Below are positions 32,670 to 41,380 of a DNA stretch of 64,000 nucleotides, in pieces. Origin of the DNA: Arthrobacter_B citreus (GTDB lineage Bacteria > Actinomycetota > Actinomycetes > Actinomycetales > Micrococcaceae); NCBI RefSeq assembly GCF_042429235.1, contig NZ_JBHMBA010000020.1; one strand, given 5' to 3'. The position numbers and the translations under genes were made by a program. How positions within the stretch are numbered: position 1 is the first letter of the stretch; each line of letters opens with the position of its first letter. The notes beneath the pieces were generated by a model that saw only the letters and a program-made list of their open reading frames with translations, had not been told where the DNA came from and ran no database searches.

Positions 32670-34301
32670 ATGAATGACCCGATCACCCTGAACGGTATAT
32701 CCCTCACCGCTCCCGCCGTTCGGCGGCAGGAGGAAATCCTCACCCCGCAGGCGTTGGACTTCATCAAGGCGCTGCACCGGGCCACGGCCAGCCGCCGGCA
32801 GGAACTGCTGCAGCAGCGCCAGGCCCGCCGGTCGCAGATCTCCAACGGAGCCGACCCGGCGTTCCTGCCGGAAACCCGGAGCATCCGCGAGGACGATTCC
32901 TGGCAAGTCGCCCCCACGGCCCCCGGGCTGGAGGACCGCCGCGTGGAAATCACCGGCCCGGTGGACCGCAAGATGACCATCAACGCCCTCAACTCCGGCG
33001 CGAAGGTGTGGCTGGCCGACATGGAAGATTCCTCCACGCCGTCGTGGGCCAACGTCATCAATGGACAGCTGAACCTGCGCGACGCGCTGGACCGCCGCAT
33101 CGACTTCACCTCCCCCGAGGGCAAGGACTACAAGGTCAAGGGCTCCTCCCTGACGGACCTGCCCACCATCGTGGTCCGCCCCCGCGGCTGGCACCTCCCC
33201 GAGAAGCACATGCTGGTGGACAACACCCCGATCGCCGGCGGCATCGTGGACTTTGGCCTGTACTTCTTCCACAACGCCCAGCGCCTGATCTCACAGGGCC
33301 GCGGCCCCTACTTCTACCTGCCCAAGATCGAAAACCACCTCGAAGCCCGGCTGTGGAATGACATCTTTGTCCTGGCCCAGGACCTGCTCGGCATCCCGCA
33401 GGGCACCATCCGCGCCACGGTGCTGATCGAGACCATCACCGCCGCCTTCGAAATGGAGGAAATCCTCTACGAACTGCGGGACCACGCCGCCGGCCTGAAT
33501 GCCGGACGCTGGGATTACATCTTCTCGGTCATCAAGAACTTCCGTACCCGCGGCCCGCGGTTTGTGCTGCCGGACCGGAACATGGTGACCATGACCGCAC
33601 CGTTCATGCGCTCCTACACCGAGCAGCTGGTCCGGGCATGCCACCGCCGGGGAGCCCACGCTATCGGCGGTATGGCCGCCTTCATTCCCAACCGCAAGGA
33701 CGCGGCAGCCAACGACGTCGCCATGGAGAAGGTGCGGGCCGACAAGACCCGGGAAGCGAACGACGGCTTTGACGGGTCCTGGGTGGCACACCCGGATCTG
33801 GTGCCGGTGGCCATGGAGGTGTTCGACGGCGTCCTCGGCGGGAACCCCAACCAGGTGGAGCGGACCCGCGAAGACATCATCCCTAATGCCAAAGCCCTGC
33901 TGGACATCGCGGCCACTCCCGGCGTCATCACCGAGACCGGCATCCGCAGCAACATCGAGGTGGGCATCCGCTACATCGAGTCGTGGCTGCGCGGCAACGG
34001 TGCAGCCGCCATCAACAACCTCATGGAAGACGCTGCCACAGCCGAAATCTCCCGCTCCCAGATCTGGCAGTGGATCCACGCCTCAGCCGTCACGGACGAA
34101 GGTGAAATCATCACGCACCAGTGGGTGGAGGAACTGGTGGAGGAGGAATTCAACGGTCTGCAGCGCTTCGACGGTGACCGCTTCGACGACGCCCGGGAGC
34201 TCTTCGAGGAGGTGGCGTGCGGCGAGCACTTCCCCACCTTCCTGACGGTGCCGGCCTACGCACGGTTCCTGCACGAAGCGCAGGAACTGGCGGCGGTCTA
34301 A
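32670..34301 (+). CDS. aceB: Malate synthase A
   Basis: A 543-residue malate synthase of the A type, condensing glyoxylate and acetyl-CoA to malate. Seen are AKVWLADMEDSSTPSWANVI, VRPRGWHLPEKHMLVD, RGPYFYLPKIENHLEARLWN, IRATVLIETITAAFEMEEIL and FMRSYTEQLVRACHRRGAHA, all conserved active-site regions. Together with aceA it completes the glyoxylate shunt. The ATG at 32670 has AAGGAG seven bases upstream. A hairpin terminator follows. The unusual gap between aceA and aceB contains an independent hairpin but no obvious second promoter. Confidence 0.96.
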   Translation: MNDPITLNGISLTAPAVRRQEEILTPQALDFIKALHRATASRRQELLQQRQARRSQISNGADPAFLPETRSIREDDSWQVAPTAPGLEDRRVEITGPVDRKMTINALNSGAKVWLADMEDSSTPSWANVINGQLNLRDALDRRIDFTSPEGKDYKVKGSSLTDLPTIVVRPRGWHLPEKHMLVDNTPIAGGIVDFGLYFFHNAQRLISQGRGPYFYLPKIENHLEARLWNDIFVLAQDLLGIPQGTIRATVLIETITAAFEMEEILYELRDHAAGLNAGRWDYIFSVIKNFRTRGPRFVLPDRNMVTMTAPFMRSYTEQLVRACHRRGAHAIGGMAAFIPNRKDAAANDVAMEKVRADKTREANDGFDGSWVAHPDLVPVAMEVFDGVLGGNPNQVERTREDIIPNAKALLDIAATPGVITETGIRSNIEVGIRYIESWLRGNGAAAINNLMEDAATAEISRSQIWQWIHASAVTDEGEIITHQWVEELVEEEFNGLQRFDGDRFDDARELFEEVACGEHFPTFLTVPAYARFLHEAQELAAV

Positions 34302-34323
34302 CGGCGGAGACAGCGAAACAGCC

Positions 34324-34360
34324 AGCAGGGTCCGGAGCCGGCAGCGGCACGGACCCTGCT
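34324..34360 (+). terminator. Hairpin terminator after aceB
   Basis: AGCAGGGTCCG pairs with CGGACCCTGCT (11 bp) across a 15-nt GC-rich loop, 22 bp after the aceB stop. Confidence 0.8.
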
Positions 34361-34458
34361 GCCGTGTGACCGGCCGAACGGCGGGCCCGCCAGCACCGGC
34401 GTACCATGGATAGGCCCCTAAATTGGGCTTGCCTCCACTAGTCCCAAGGTGTGTTGTC

Positions 34459-35916
34459 TTGAAGTCCTCCTTTACCCAGGCCCTGGCCCGGGGCCTGAAT
34501 ATCAGGCACATCCGGTTCATGGCGCTCGGTTCCGCGATCGGCACCGGCCTCTTTTACGGCTCAGCCTCCGCCATCCAGTCGGCCGGCCCGGCCGTCCTGC
34601 TGGCCTACATGATCGGTGGAGCCGCTGTGTTCCTGGTCATGCGAGCGCTTGGCGAAATGGCTGTCCGGCATCCGGTGTCGGGGTCCTTCGGCCAATACGC
34701 CAGCCGCTACCTAGGCCCGTTCGCCGGGTTCATCACCGGCTGGACGTTCGCCTTTGAAATGGCCATTGTCGCCATCGCCGACGTCACGGCCCTCGGCATT
34801 TACATGGGCTTCTGGTTCCCCGACGTCGCGCGGTGGATCTGGATCCTCGCCGCCGTCCTGCTGATCTCGGCGCTGAACCTGATGCGCGTGAAGGTCTTCG
34901 GTGAGACCGAGTTCTGGCTCTCCATCATCAAGGTCACGGCCATCCTCGCAATGATCATCGGCGGCGCCGCCATTGTGGTGTTCGGCTTCGGCCTGCCGGA
35001 CACGGCCAACCCGGGACTGGAGACCATGCTGGGCTCCGGCGGCTTCTTCGCCAACGGATTCTGGGGCCTGCTGGCGTCCTTCTCCATCGTGATGTTTGCC
35101 TTTGGCGGCATTGAAACAGTGGGCATCACCGCCGGCGAAGCGGACAACCCCAAGAAAGCCATCCCGGCCGCGGTCAACACCGTGCCGGTGCGCATCCTGC
35201 TCTTCTACGTCTGTGCCCTGGCCGTGCTGATGATGATCTTCCCGTGGCAGGACATCGACGGCGCCACCAGCCCCTTTGTGCAGATTTTCGAGTCCCTGGG
35301 CATCCCCGCCGCCGCGCACATCCTCAACGCCGTCGTCATCACCGCCGCCCTCTCGGCCATCAACGCCGACATCTTCGGTGCCGGCCGCATGCTGTATGGA
35401 CTGGCCCAGCAGGGCCAGGCCCCGAACTCGTTCGCCAAGGTTTCCCGCCACGGTGTGCCGTGGATGACCGTGGCGACCATGGGCGCCGTGCTGCTGGCCG
35501 GCGTCGTCCTCAACGCCCTGCTGCCCGAGGACCTGTTCAAGATCATCGCGTCAATCGCCACTTTTGCCACCGTGTGGGTATGGCTGATGATCCTGCTCTC
35601 GCACATCGCGATGAAGCGCGAAATCAAGCGCCGCGGCCTTCCGGCATCGGAATTCGGCGTGCCGTTCTGGCCTGCTGCCTCCTATGCGGCGCTGGCCTTC
35701 ATGGCGTTCATAGTGGTGCTGCTGGGCATCATGCCGGACACCCGGGTTGCCCTGGTGGTGGGCGTCGTCTGGATCGGCCTGCTCTTCGTCGCGTACCGGC
35801 TCTGGGTGCGCGGAAACGGACGGGTCCGCGCTGAGCTGGCGGATGAAACGGGCGTGGCACAGGCTGCCGCCGGTGAGGGACCCCGCAGCGGCGGGAATGT
35901 CCCGGCCGCTTCCTAG
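34459..35916 (+). CDS. Amino acid permease (APC superfamily, AAT family)
   Basis: A ~485-residue permease with 12 predicted transmembrane helices. The N-terminus LARGLNIRHIRFMALGSAIG followed by TGLFYGSASAIQSAGPAVLL is the AAT-family signature; FGGIETVGITAGEADNPKKA and SAINADIFGAGRMLYGLAQQ are conserved internal regions. Relatives include proline-specific permease ProY and aromatic/GABA permeases, so the substrate is a neutral amino acid of uncertain identity. The start is probably TTG 34459 with AAGGTG upstream. The FrnE-type gene follows 12 bp downstream and may be co-transcribed. Confidence 0.9.
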   Translation: MKSSFTQALARGLNIRHIRFMALGSAIGTGLFYGSASAIQSAGPAVLLAYMIGGAAVFLVMRALGEMAVRHPVSGSFGQYASRYLGPFAGFITGWTFAFEMAIVAIADVTALGIYMGFWFPDVARWIWILAAVLLISALNLMRVKVFGETEFWLSIIKVTAILAMIIGGAAIVVFGFGLPDTANPGLETMLGSGGFFANGFWGLLASFSIVMFAFGGIETVGITAGEADNPKKAIPAAVNTVPVRILLFYVCALAVLMMIFPWQDIDGATSPFVQIFESLGIPAAAHILNAVVITAALSAINADIFGAGRMLYGLAQQGQAPNSFAKVSRHGVPWMTVATMGAVLLAGVVLNALLPEDLFKIIASIATFATVWVWLMILLSHIAMKREIKRRGLPASEFGVPFWPAASYAALAFMAFIVVLLGIMPDTRVALVVGVVWIGLLFVAYRLWVRGNGRVRAELADETGVAQAAAGEGPRSGGNVPAAS

Positions 35917-35928
35917 GTTCCACCCGGC

Positions 35929-36645
35929 ATGAAGGTTGAAATTTGGTCTGACATTGCCTGCCCCTGGTGCTACATCGGAAAGCGCCGCTTTGAAGCCGCA
36001 CTCGCCGGGTTCGAGCACCGTGACGAGGTGGAGGTCTCCTGGCGCAGCTACCAGCTGGACCCCTCACTGCCCGAGCACTACGACGGCACCGAGGTCCAGT
36101 ATCTGAGTGAGCGCAAGGGCATCGATCCCGTGCAGCTGGCCGGAATGCTGGAGCAGGTCACGGCACAGGCAGCGGGAGTTGGCCTGAACTATGACTTCGA
36201 CTCCCTGGTGGTGGCCAACAGCTTCTCCGCGCACCGGCTGATCCACTTGGCCCGCACCGAAGCGGGAACGGACGCGGCCGACGCCGTCAAGGAGGCCCTG
36301 CTTTCGGCTCACTTCGAGCACGGCCGCGACATCGGCAGCCCGGAGGTCCTCGCGGAAATTGGCGGCCAGGCCGGACTGGATCCGGAGCGGGTGCGGACCA
36401 TGCTGGCCGACGGAGAGTTCACTGATGAGGTCAACGCAGACATCTCCGAAGCACGGCAGCTTGGCGTCAGCGGCGTGCCGTTCTTCGTGATCGACCGCAA
36501 GTACGGCATTTCCGGCGCACAGCCCCCGGAACTGTTCACCCAGGCCCTGGACACTGCATGGGAGGAATCCCGCCCGCTGCAGATGGTGACTCCCCAGGCC
36601 GCAGGGTCCGCGGACGGACCCGCCTGCGGGCCCGACGGCTGCTAA
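35929..36645 (+). CDS. FrnE-type DsbA-family oxidoreductase
   Basis: A 238-residue thioredoxin-fold protein of the DsbA/2-hydroxychromene-carboxylate isomerase superfamily, FrnE subgroup. The redox motif is CPWC (residues 11-14) in IWSDIACPWCYIGKRRFE; the cis-Pro loop is GVSGVPFFVI. It ends with CGPDGC, a C-x4-C pair equivalent to the second cysteine pair described for Deinococcus FrnE. There is no signal peptide, so it acts in the cytoplasm. It follows the permease by 12 bp. A role in oxidative-stress repair is inferred from the family. Confidence 0.9.
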   Translation: MKVEIWSDIACPWCYIGKRRFEAALAGFEHRDEVEVSWRSYQLDPSLPEHYDGTEVQYLSERKGIDPVQLAGMLEQVTAQAAGVGLNYDFDSLVVANSFSAHRLIHLARTEAGTDAADAVKEALLSAHFEHGRDIGSPEVLAEIGGQAGLDPERVRTMLADGEFTDEVNADISEARQLGVSGVPFFVIDRKYGISGAQPPELFTQALDTAWEESRPLQMVTPQAAGSADGPACGPDGC

Positions 36646-36661
36646 CAGTTCTGATCCCGGG

Positions 36662-36700
36662 TAAGTCCGGCCCTGAGTCCGGCCCCGGACACCGGACTTA
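36662..36700. terminator. Hairpin between FrnE-type gene and ROK gene
   Basis: TAAGTCCGG pairs with CCGGACTTA (9 bp) and the loop contains a second GTCCGGCCCCGGAC hairpin. It lies between convergent genes and its right arm includes the ROK stop codon. Confidence 0.6.
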
Positions 36701-37930
36701 GCCGGCGGCCGCGGCCAGCTCCCGCTCAATTCCCTCGGGCGACAGCAGGTGATCGGTCACCATCAGGCTCGCGCCCAGCAGAGCGGCGCCCTCTCCGGCT
36801 GCGGAGGCAACAACCTGCAGGCTGGACGTCGCCAGCGGCAGCGACCGCTGATAGATCACTTCTTTGACGCCGGCGAGCAACTGCTCGCCGGCGGCAGCCA
36901 TGCCGCCGCCAATCACAATCACCGACGGATTGAGCAGATTCACGCAGGTGGCCAGCACATCCCCCACATCGCGGCCGGCCTGCCGCAGCGCGCGGATGGC
37001 CTGCAGCTCTCCGTGCCCGGCCAGCGCCAGGACGTCGTCGCCGGTCTCGGCTTCCAGGCCGGATTCCCGCAGGGCCCGGGCCAGCGCCGGCCCCGAGGCC
37101 ACCGCTTCCAAACACCCGGTGTTGCCGCACCGGCACACAATGCCGTCGCCCCGCGGAACCCGCACATGCCCCAGGTCTCCCGCCGTTCCGCTGGCTCCGC
37201 CCTGCAGCTGCCCGCTGCTGATCAGTCCGGCACCAATGCCGGTGGCCACCTTAATGAACAGCACATCATCGTGTTCGGGCCAGTACGCGGCGCGCTCCCC
37301 CAGTGCCATGATGTTGACGTCGTTATCCACCAGGACCGGAACGCGGAGGACGCGCTGGATGTAGCCAACGACGTCGAACCCGTCCCAGCCGGGCATGATC
37401 GGCGGCTTCACCGGGCGTCCGCTGGAATGTTCCACTGGTCCGGGCAACCCGATGCCGACGCCGGCGAGCTCTGATTCCGGGCGGCCGGCGGCAGCGAGCA
37501 TTTCCCGTCCTGCCGCTACCACCCAGTCCAGGACGGCTTCGGGGCCGGAGGACACCGGCATGGACGTGGCGGAGCGAAAGAACTCGGTCCCCACCAGGTT
37601 CGTCCCTGCCACCCGGACATGCGTGGCGCCCACATCCGCGGCCAGGACCATCTTCGCTCCGGGGTTGAAGGCAAAACGCGACGGCGGCCGGCCGCCGGAG
37701 GACACCGCGTCCCCGGCCGGGCCCACAAGCCCGGTAGCCAGCAGCGCGTCGATCCGCGCAGCCACAGTTGACCGGGCAAGCCCCGTAACGGAGACCAGTT
37801 CCGCCCTTGTCCGGGCCCGTCCATCACGCAGAAGCTGGAACATCTCCCCCGCCGGGTACCCTGCCGGCGGAGCCGCAGGCCCTCCTGGTCCGCTGCTGCG
37901 GGCGGCGGCCAGGGCGTGCGAATGTGTCAT
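36698..37930 (-). CDS. ROK-family transcriptional repressor (NagC/XylR type)
   Basis: A 410-residue ROK repressor. An N-terminal winged helix-turn-helix (EMFQLLRDGRARTRAELVSV, TGLARSTVAARIDALLATGL) precedes a sugar-kinase-like domain with VGIGLPGPVEHSSG, the ATP-fold signature VLFIKVATGIGAGLIS and the zinc motif DLGHVRVPRGDGIVCRCGNT with GCLEAVASG. Such repressors leave DNA when a sugar binds. It is divergent from a sugar isomerase/oxidoreductase operon; the gap contains an inverted repeat that brackets the -35 element of that operon. The ATG at 37930 was preferred to the GTG one codon earlier. Confidence 0.92.
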   Translation of the reverse strand: MTHSHALAAARSSGPGGPAAPPAGYPAGEMFQLLRDGRARTRAELVSVTGLARSTVAARIDALLATGLVGPAGDAVSSGGRPPSRFAFNPGAKMVLAADVGATHVRVAGTNLVGTEFFRSATSMPVSSGPEAVLDWVVAAGREMLAAAGRPESELAGVGIGLPGPVEHSSGRPVKPPIMPGWDGFDVVGYIQRVLRVPVLVDNDVNIMALGERAAYWPEHDDVLFIKVATGIGAGLISSGQLQGGASGTAGDLGHVRVPRGDGIVCRCGNTGCLEAVASGPALARALRESGLEAETGDDVLALAGHGELQAIRALRQAGRDVGDVLATCVNLLNPSVIVIGGGMAAAGEQLLAGVKEVIYQRSLPLATSSLQVVASAAGEGAALLGASLMVTDHLLSPEGIERELAAAAG

Positions 37931-37991
37931 CACTAACGAATAGCACGGCCACTTAAGAAAGTCATCCGGCAGAAGATCAAATACAGGACCA

Positions 37992-38028
37992 ACTTTTGCT
38001 TGACTGTCGGCAAAAGTCTCCCTAGGTT
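37992..38028 (+). promoter_or_regulatory. Promoter of sugar operon bracketed by candidate ROK operator
   Basis: The inverted repeat ACTTTTGC (37992-37999) and GCAAAAGT (38010-38017) encloses the -35 hexamer TTGACT (38000-38005). A -10 hexamer TAGGTT (38023-38028) follows after a 17-bp spacer. A repressor dimer on this site would cover the -35 box. ROK regulators often recognise TTTTGC/GCAAAA-like half-sites; binding by the divergent ROK protein is inferred. The leader to the first gene is about 110 nt. Confidence 0.72.
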
Positions 38029-38142
38029 GAAAGTGTTCTGCATCACATATTCAGCCGTCGGGCTATTCCCGTCCGGCACTGCGGACAGCCTTTCCACGAG
38101 CATGTTATCCACCAGATCCGGCCAGCCTCCGAGGAGCGCAGA

Positions 38143-38883
38143 GTGAGACTATCCCTTCAGCTGTACACCGTCCGCCGAGAATTGGAGGCGGACCTCCCGG
38201 GAACGCTCAAGGCACTTGCCGGGGTTGGCTTTGAACAGGTGGAACCGTACAACTTCCACGAGAACTCGGAGGAGCTCGCCTCGGCCCTGCAGGAAAACGG
38301 GCTGAGCGCACCCTCCGGACACGCCCCGTTGCTCCGCAGTGACCAGGACCAGATCTTCTCCGCCGCGAAGACGCTGGGAATCGGCACCGTCATTGACCCG
38401 CACGTACCCGAGGACCGGTGGAAAACCGAGGCGGACATCGCCGCCACTGCCGCCGCCCTCAACGATGCAGCCGCCAAAGGCGCTGCCTACGGCGTGCGGG
38501 TGGGGTACCACAACCACTGGTGGGAACTCGAGACCCTTCCGGATGGCCGCACCGGCCTGGAGATCCTCGCCGCGCATCTGGATCCTGAAGTCATTTTGGA
38601 AGTGGACACGTACTGGGCAGCAGTGGGCGGGCAGGACGCGGCAGCACTGCTGACCCGCCTCGGCGACCGGGTCCGGTTCATCCACATCAAGGACGGTCCG
38701 GTAACCTCCGACCCCGCAGCCCAGCTGCCGGTCGGCGACGGCGTTATGCCCATTTGGGACGTGATCGCCGCGGCAACGTCGCTGGAGGCCGGCGTCGTCG
38801 AGCTCGACGATTATGCCGGGAACATGATTGACGCCGTTACGGCGAGTTTTGAGTACCTCACCGCGGGAAGGCCGGAAGCATGA
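38143..38883 (+). CDS. Sugar phosphate isomerase/epimerase (xylose isomerase-like TIM barrel)
   Basis: A 246-residue AP-endonuclease-2/xylose isomerase-like TIM-barrel protein. It begins MRLSLQLYTVRRELEADLPG and carries GYHNHWWELE, VILEVDTYWAAVGG, FIHIKDG and VVELDD, whose His, Glu and Asp residues form the divalent metal site. It would isomerise or dehydrate a sugar or cyclitol intermediate. The GTG start has GAGGAG upstream. The ATG of the next gene overlaps its end by four bases, so it is coupled to a Gfo/Idh/MocA dehydrogenase, as in inositol and related polyol pathways. No transporter is present nearby. Confidence 0.9.
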   Translation: MRLSLQLYTVRRELEADLPGTLKALAGVGFEQVEPYNFHENSEELASALQENGLSAPSGHAPLLRSDQDQIFSAAKTLGIGTVIDPHVPEDRWKTEADIAATAAALNDAAAKGAAYGVRVGYHNHWWELETLPDGRTGLEILAAHLDPEVILEVDTYWAAVGGQDAAALLTRLGDRVRFIHIKDGPVTSDPAAQLPVGDGVMPIWDVIAAATSLEAGVVELDDYAGNMIDAVTASFEYLTAGRPEA

Positions 38884-39989
38884 GCAAGCAGGGACCTGTC
38901 GGCGTCGGAATCATCGGCGCCGGTGTCATCAGCAAGGAATACCTCACCAACCTCACGTCCTTTCCGGACGTGAAGGTGCACATCGTGGCGGATCTTTTCG
39001 AGGATGTGGCAGCCGCACGTGTGGCGGAGTTCGGCATCGGCGAATCCGGCGGCGTCGACGCGGCCCTGAACCACCCCGACGTCGAGATTATCGTCAACCT
39101 CACCATTCCGGCAGCCCATGTGGAAGTCGCGACCGCCGCGGTCAACGCAGGCAAGCATGTCTGGAGCGAAAAACCCTTCTCCCTGGACCGCGAATCCGGG
39201 CTCGGGCTGCTCAAGGCTGCAAACGCAGCGGGACTTCGCCTGGGCTGCGCTCCGGACACGTTCCTGGGGTCCGGGCTGCAGACCGCGCGGCGCATGATCG
39301 AACGCGGTGACATCGGCACGCCGCTGACGGCACTAACGCTGATGCAGTCCCCGGGACCCGAATCGTGGCACCCGAACCCCGCTTTCCTCTTCCAGGAAGG
39401 TGCCGGTCCGCTCTTCGACATTGGCCCGTACTATCTGACGGCTCTGGTACAGACCTTCGGCTCCATCCGCAAGGTCGGCGCCTTCGGGTCCCGGGCCAAG
39501 GAATTTCGCACCATCGGTTCCGGCCCCCGCGCCGGAGAGGAATTCGCCGTCACGGTACCCACCCACGTCAGCGCCATTGCGCAGTTTGAGGACGGCGCCT
39601 CCTCGCAGAGCATCTTCAGCTTTGAGTCGCCGTATCCGCGGCCGGGTTTTGTCGAAATCACCGGCAGTGAGGCGACCATCGCGTTTCCGGATCCGAACAT
39701 GTTCGACGGTGACATCCGCATCTGTGCCACGGGCTCGACCGATTGGACCACCATCCCGACTCCGGCGGTGCCCGGCACGCGCGGGACCGGAGTGCTGGAC
39801 ATGGCACGCGCCATCCGCGAAGGGCGCCCGCACCGGGCCCAGGGTGAGCTGGCCTTCCATGTGCTGGACGCGATGGCCTCCATCTCGGAGTCAATGGAGA
39901 CCGGAAACTTTGTGACGGTGGACAGTTCCGCCGCGCGGGTCCCGGCCCTGCCCGAAGACTGGGATCCGACCGCCCTCACGCTCACCTGA
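38880..39989 (+). CDS. Gfo/Idh/MocA family oxidoreductase (first copy)
   Basis: A 369-residue NAD(P)-dependent sugar dehydrogenase family protein. The Rossmann motif is VGVGIIGAGVISKEYLTNL; GKHVWSEKPFSLDRESG is the conserved EKP motif containing the catalytic Lys; FDIGPYYLTALVQTFG supplies the His-equivalent region, although here the family's usual D-x-x-x-H appears as DIGPYYL. It overlaps the isomerase gene by four bases and precedes a second oxidoreductase by 63 bp. The likely job is reversible oxidation of a sugar or cyclitol substrate that the isomerase makes or uses. Confidence 0.9.
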   Translation: MSKQGPVGVGIIGAGVISKEYLTNLTSFPDVKVHIVADLFEDVAAARVAEFGIGESGGVDAALNHPDVEIIVNLTIPAAHVEVATAAVNAGKHVWSEKPFSLDRESGLGLLKAANAAGLRLGCAPDTFLGSGLQTARRMIERGDIGTPLTALTLMQSPGPESWHPNPAFLFQEGAGPLFDIGPYYLTALVQTFGSIRKVGAFGSRAKEFRTIGSGPRAGEEFAVTVPTHVSAIAQFEDGASSQSIFSFESPYPRPGFVEITGSEATIAFPDPNMFDGDIRICATGSTDWTTIPTPAVPGTRGTGVLDMARAIREGRPHRAQGELAFHVLDAMASISESMETGNFVTVDSSAARVPALPEDWDPTALTLT

Positions 39990-40052
39990 TCCGCGCCGCC
40001 TTCCAGCCTTCAGACCAGACTCGTTCGCCAACCAGCTCAAGGGACGTTCCAC

Positions 40053-41270
40053 ATGCCTCTGCCATCCTCCGACCGCCCCCTGGGAGTCGCCGTCATCGGT
40101 TACGCGTTCATGGGCAAGGCGCACTCCCAGGCCTGGCGTAATGCACGGGCATTTTTTGATACCCCCGCCTACGAACAGAGGCTGTTGGTCGGCCGGGATA
40201 CGGAACAGGCTGCGGCGGCAGCGGAACGGTACGGCTGGCAGGAACACACGACCAATTGGCGGGATGTCCTCACCCGGGAAGACATCGACGTCGTCGACAT
40301 CTGCTCACCCGGCTACCTGCACGCCGAAATGGCAATTGCCGCCTTGGAGGCCGGCAAGCATGTGCTGGTGGAAAAGCCGCTGGCCAACACAGTGGCCGAG
40401 GCGGAAGCCATGGCCGACGCCGCGCGGCGCGCCGGGGCACGGGGCGTCCGGTCGATGGTGGGATTCAATTACCGCCGCGTTCCGGCATTGGCGCTGGCCC
40501 GGGAACTGATCGCCGAAGGCAGGCTCGGCACCATCCGCTCCGTTCGCAGCGCGTATTTGCAGGACTGGCTTGCCGACCCCGACGCGCCCATGACATGGCG
40601 GCTGGACAAGGAAACCGCTGGATCCGGTGCCCTCGGGGATATCGCGTCCCACCTGGTGGACCAGATCCGTTTCCTGCTCCAGGACAACGTCACCGGCGTC
40701 AGCGGACGGCTGCACACCTATATCAGTGAACGACCCGAGGCTGGCCGGCCTGAGGCCGGGCGGGCAGAGGAATCGACCGGGGAAACAGGCGGGGAGCGTA
40801 ACGGGGAACCAGCACGGCTGCGCCGGGTCACGGTCGACGACGCAGCGTGGGCAACTCTGGATCTGGCCGGCGGCGCCGTGGCCAGTCTTGAGGTCTCCCG
40901 GGTTGCGCTGGGCCGCAAGAACTCACTGCAGATCGAGGTGTTCGGGGACCTGGGGAGCCTGACCTTTGACCTGGAGAACATCAACGAGCTGCAGTTCTTC
41001 GACGGCAGCGTCCCGGTGTCCCGGCAGGGCTTCACCCGCATCCTCGCCACGGAACCGGAGCACCCCTACCTCTCATCCTGGTGGCCGCAGGGCCATGTGC
41101 TGGGCTGGGAACACAGCTTTGTGCATGAGGTCGCCGATTTCCTTGGCTGCATCGGGGACGGAAAGGCGCCTTCTCCGTCCTTCGACGACGGATTGGCGGT
41201 ACAGCGGGTGCTGGCCGCAGTGGAGCAAAGCGCGGCGGCGAAAAACATCCTTGTGCCGGTGGACGCCTAG
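40053..41270 (+). CDS. Gfo/Idh/MocA family oxidoreductase (second copy)
   Basis: A 405-residue paralogue of the preceding gene. Seen motifs: VAVIGYAFMGKAHSQAW for NAD(P), CSPGYLHAEMAIAALEAGKH, VLVEKPLANTVAEAEAMADA with the catalytic EKP Lys, and GALGDIASHLVDQIRFLLQD with the conserved D-x-x-S-H active-site His. Compared with the first copy it contains a ~35-residue hydrophilic insertion (residues 229-260, Glu/Arg/Gly rich). ROK-regulated clusters with one isomerase and two Gfo/Idh/MocA enzymes usually degrade a sugar or inositol derivative; the exact substrate cannot be read from sequence. Confidence 0.92.
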   Translation: MPLPSSDRPLGVAVIGYAFMGKAHSQAWRNARAFFDTPAYEQRLLVGRDTEQAAAAAERYGWQEHTTNWRDVLTREDIDVVDICSPGYLHAEMAIAALEAGKHVLVEKPLANTVAEAEAMADAARRAGARGVRSMVGFNYRRVPALALARELIAEGRLGTIRSVRSAYLQDWLADPDAPMTWRLDKETAGSGALGDIASHLVDQIRFLLQDNVTGVSGRLHTYISERPEAGRPEAGRAEESTGETGGERNGEPARLRRVTVDDAAWATLDLAGGAVASLEVSRVALGRKNSLQIEVFGDLGSLTFDLENINELQFFDGSVPVSRQGFTRILATEPEHPYLSSWWPQGHVLGWEHSFVHEVADFLGCIGDGKAPSPSFDDGLAVQRVLAAVEQSAAAKNILVPVDA

Positions 41271-41380
41271 GCACCTTCGTTTGGCCGCCTGACTGTTCGT
41301 TGGACGCGGGCCTTGGCGGGTCGGGAAACGGCTCGGGTCGGGCGTCGGTTAGGACGCCGCTGCGTCAGGAATCCGCTGCG

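Noticed and set aside
40723..40810. Charged insertion in the second oxidoreductase considered as a frameshift
   Set aside because: The frame is continuous and similarity resumes normally after it; it is a variable loop.
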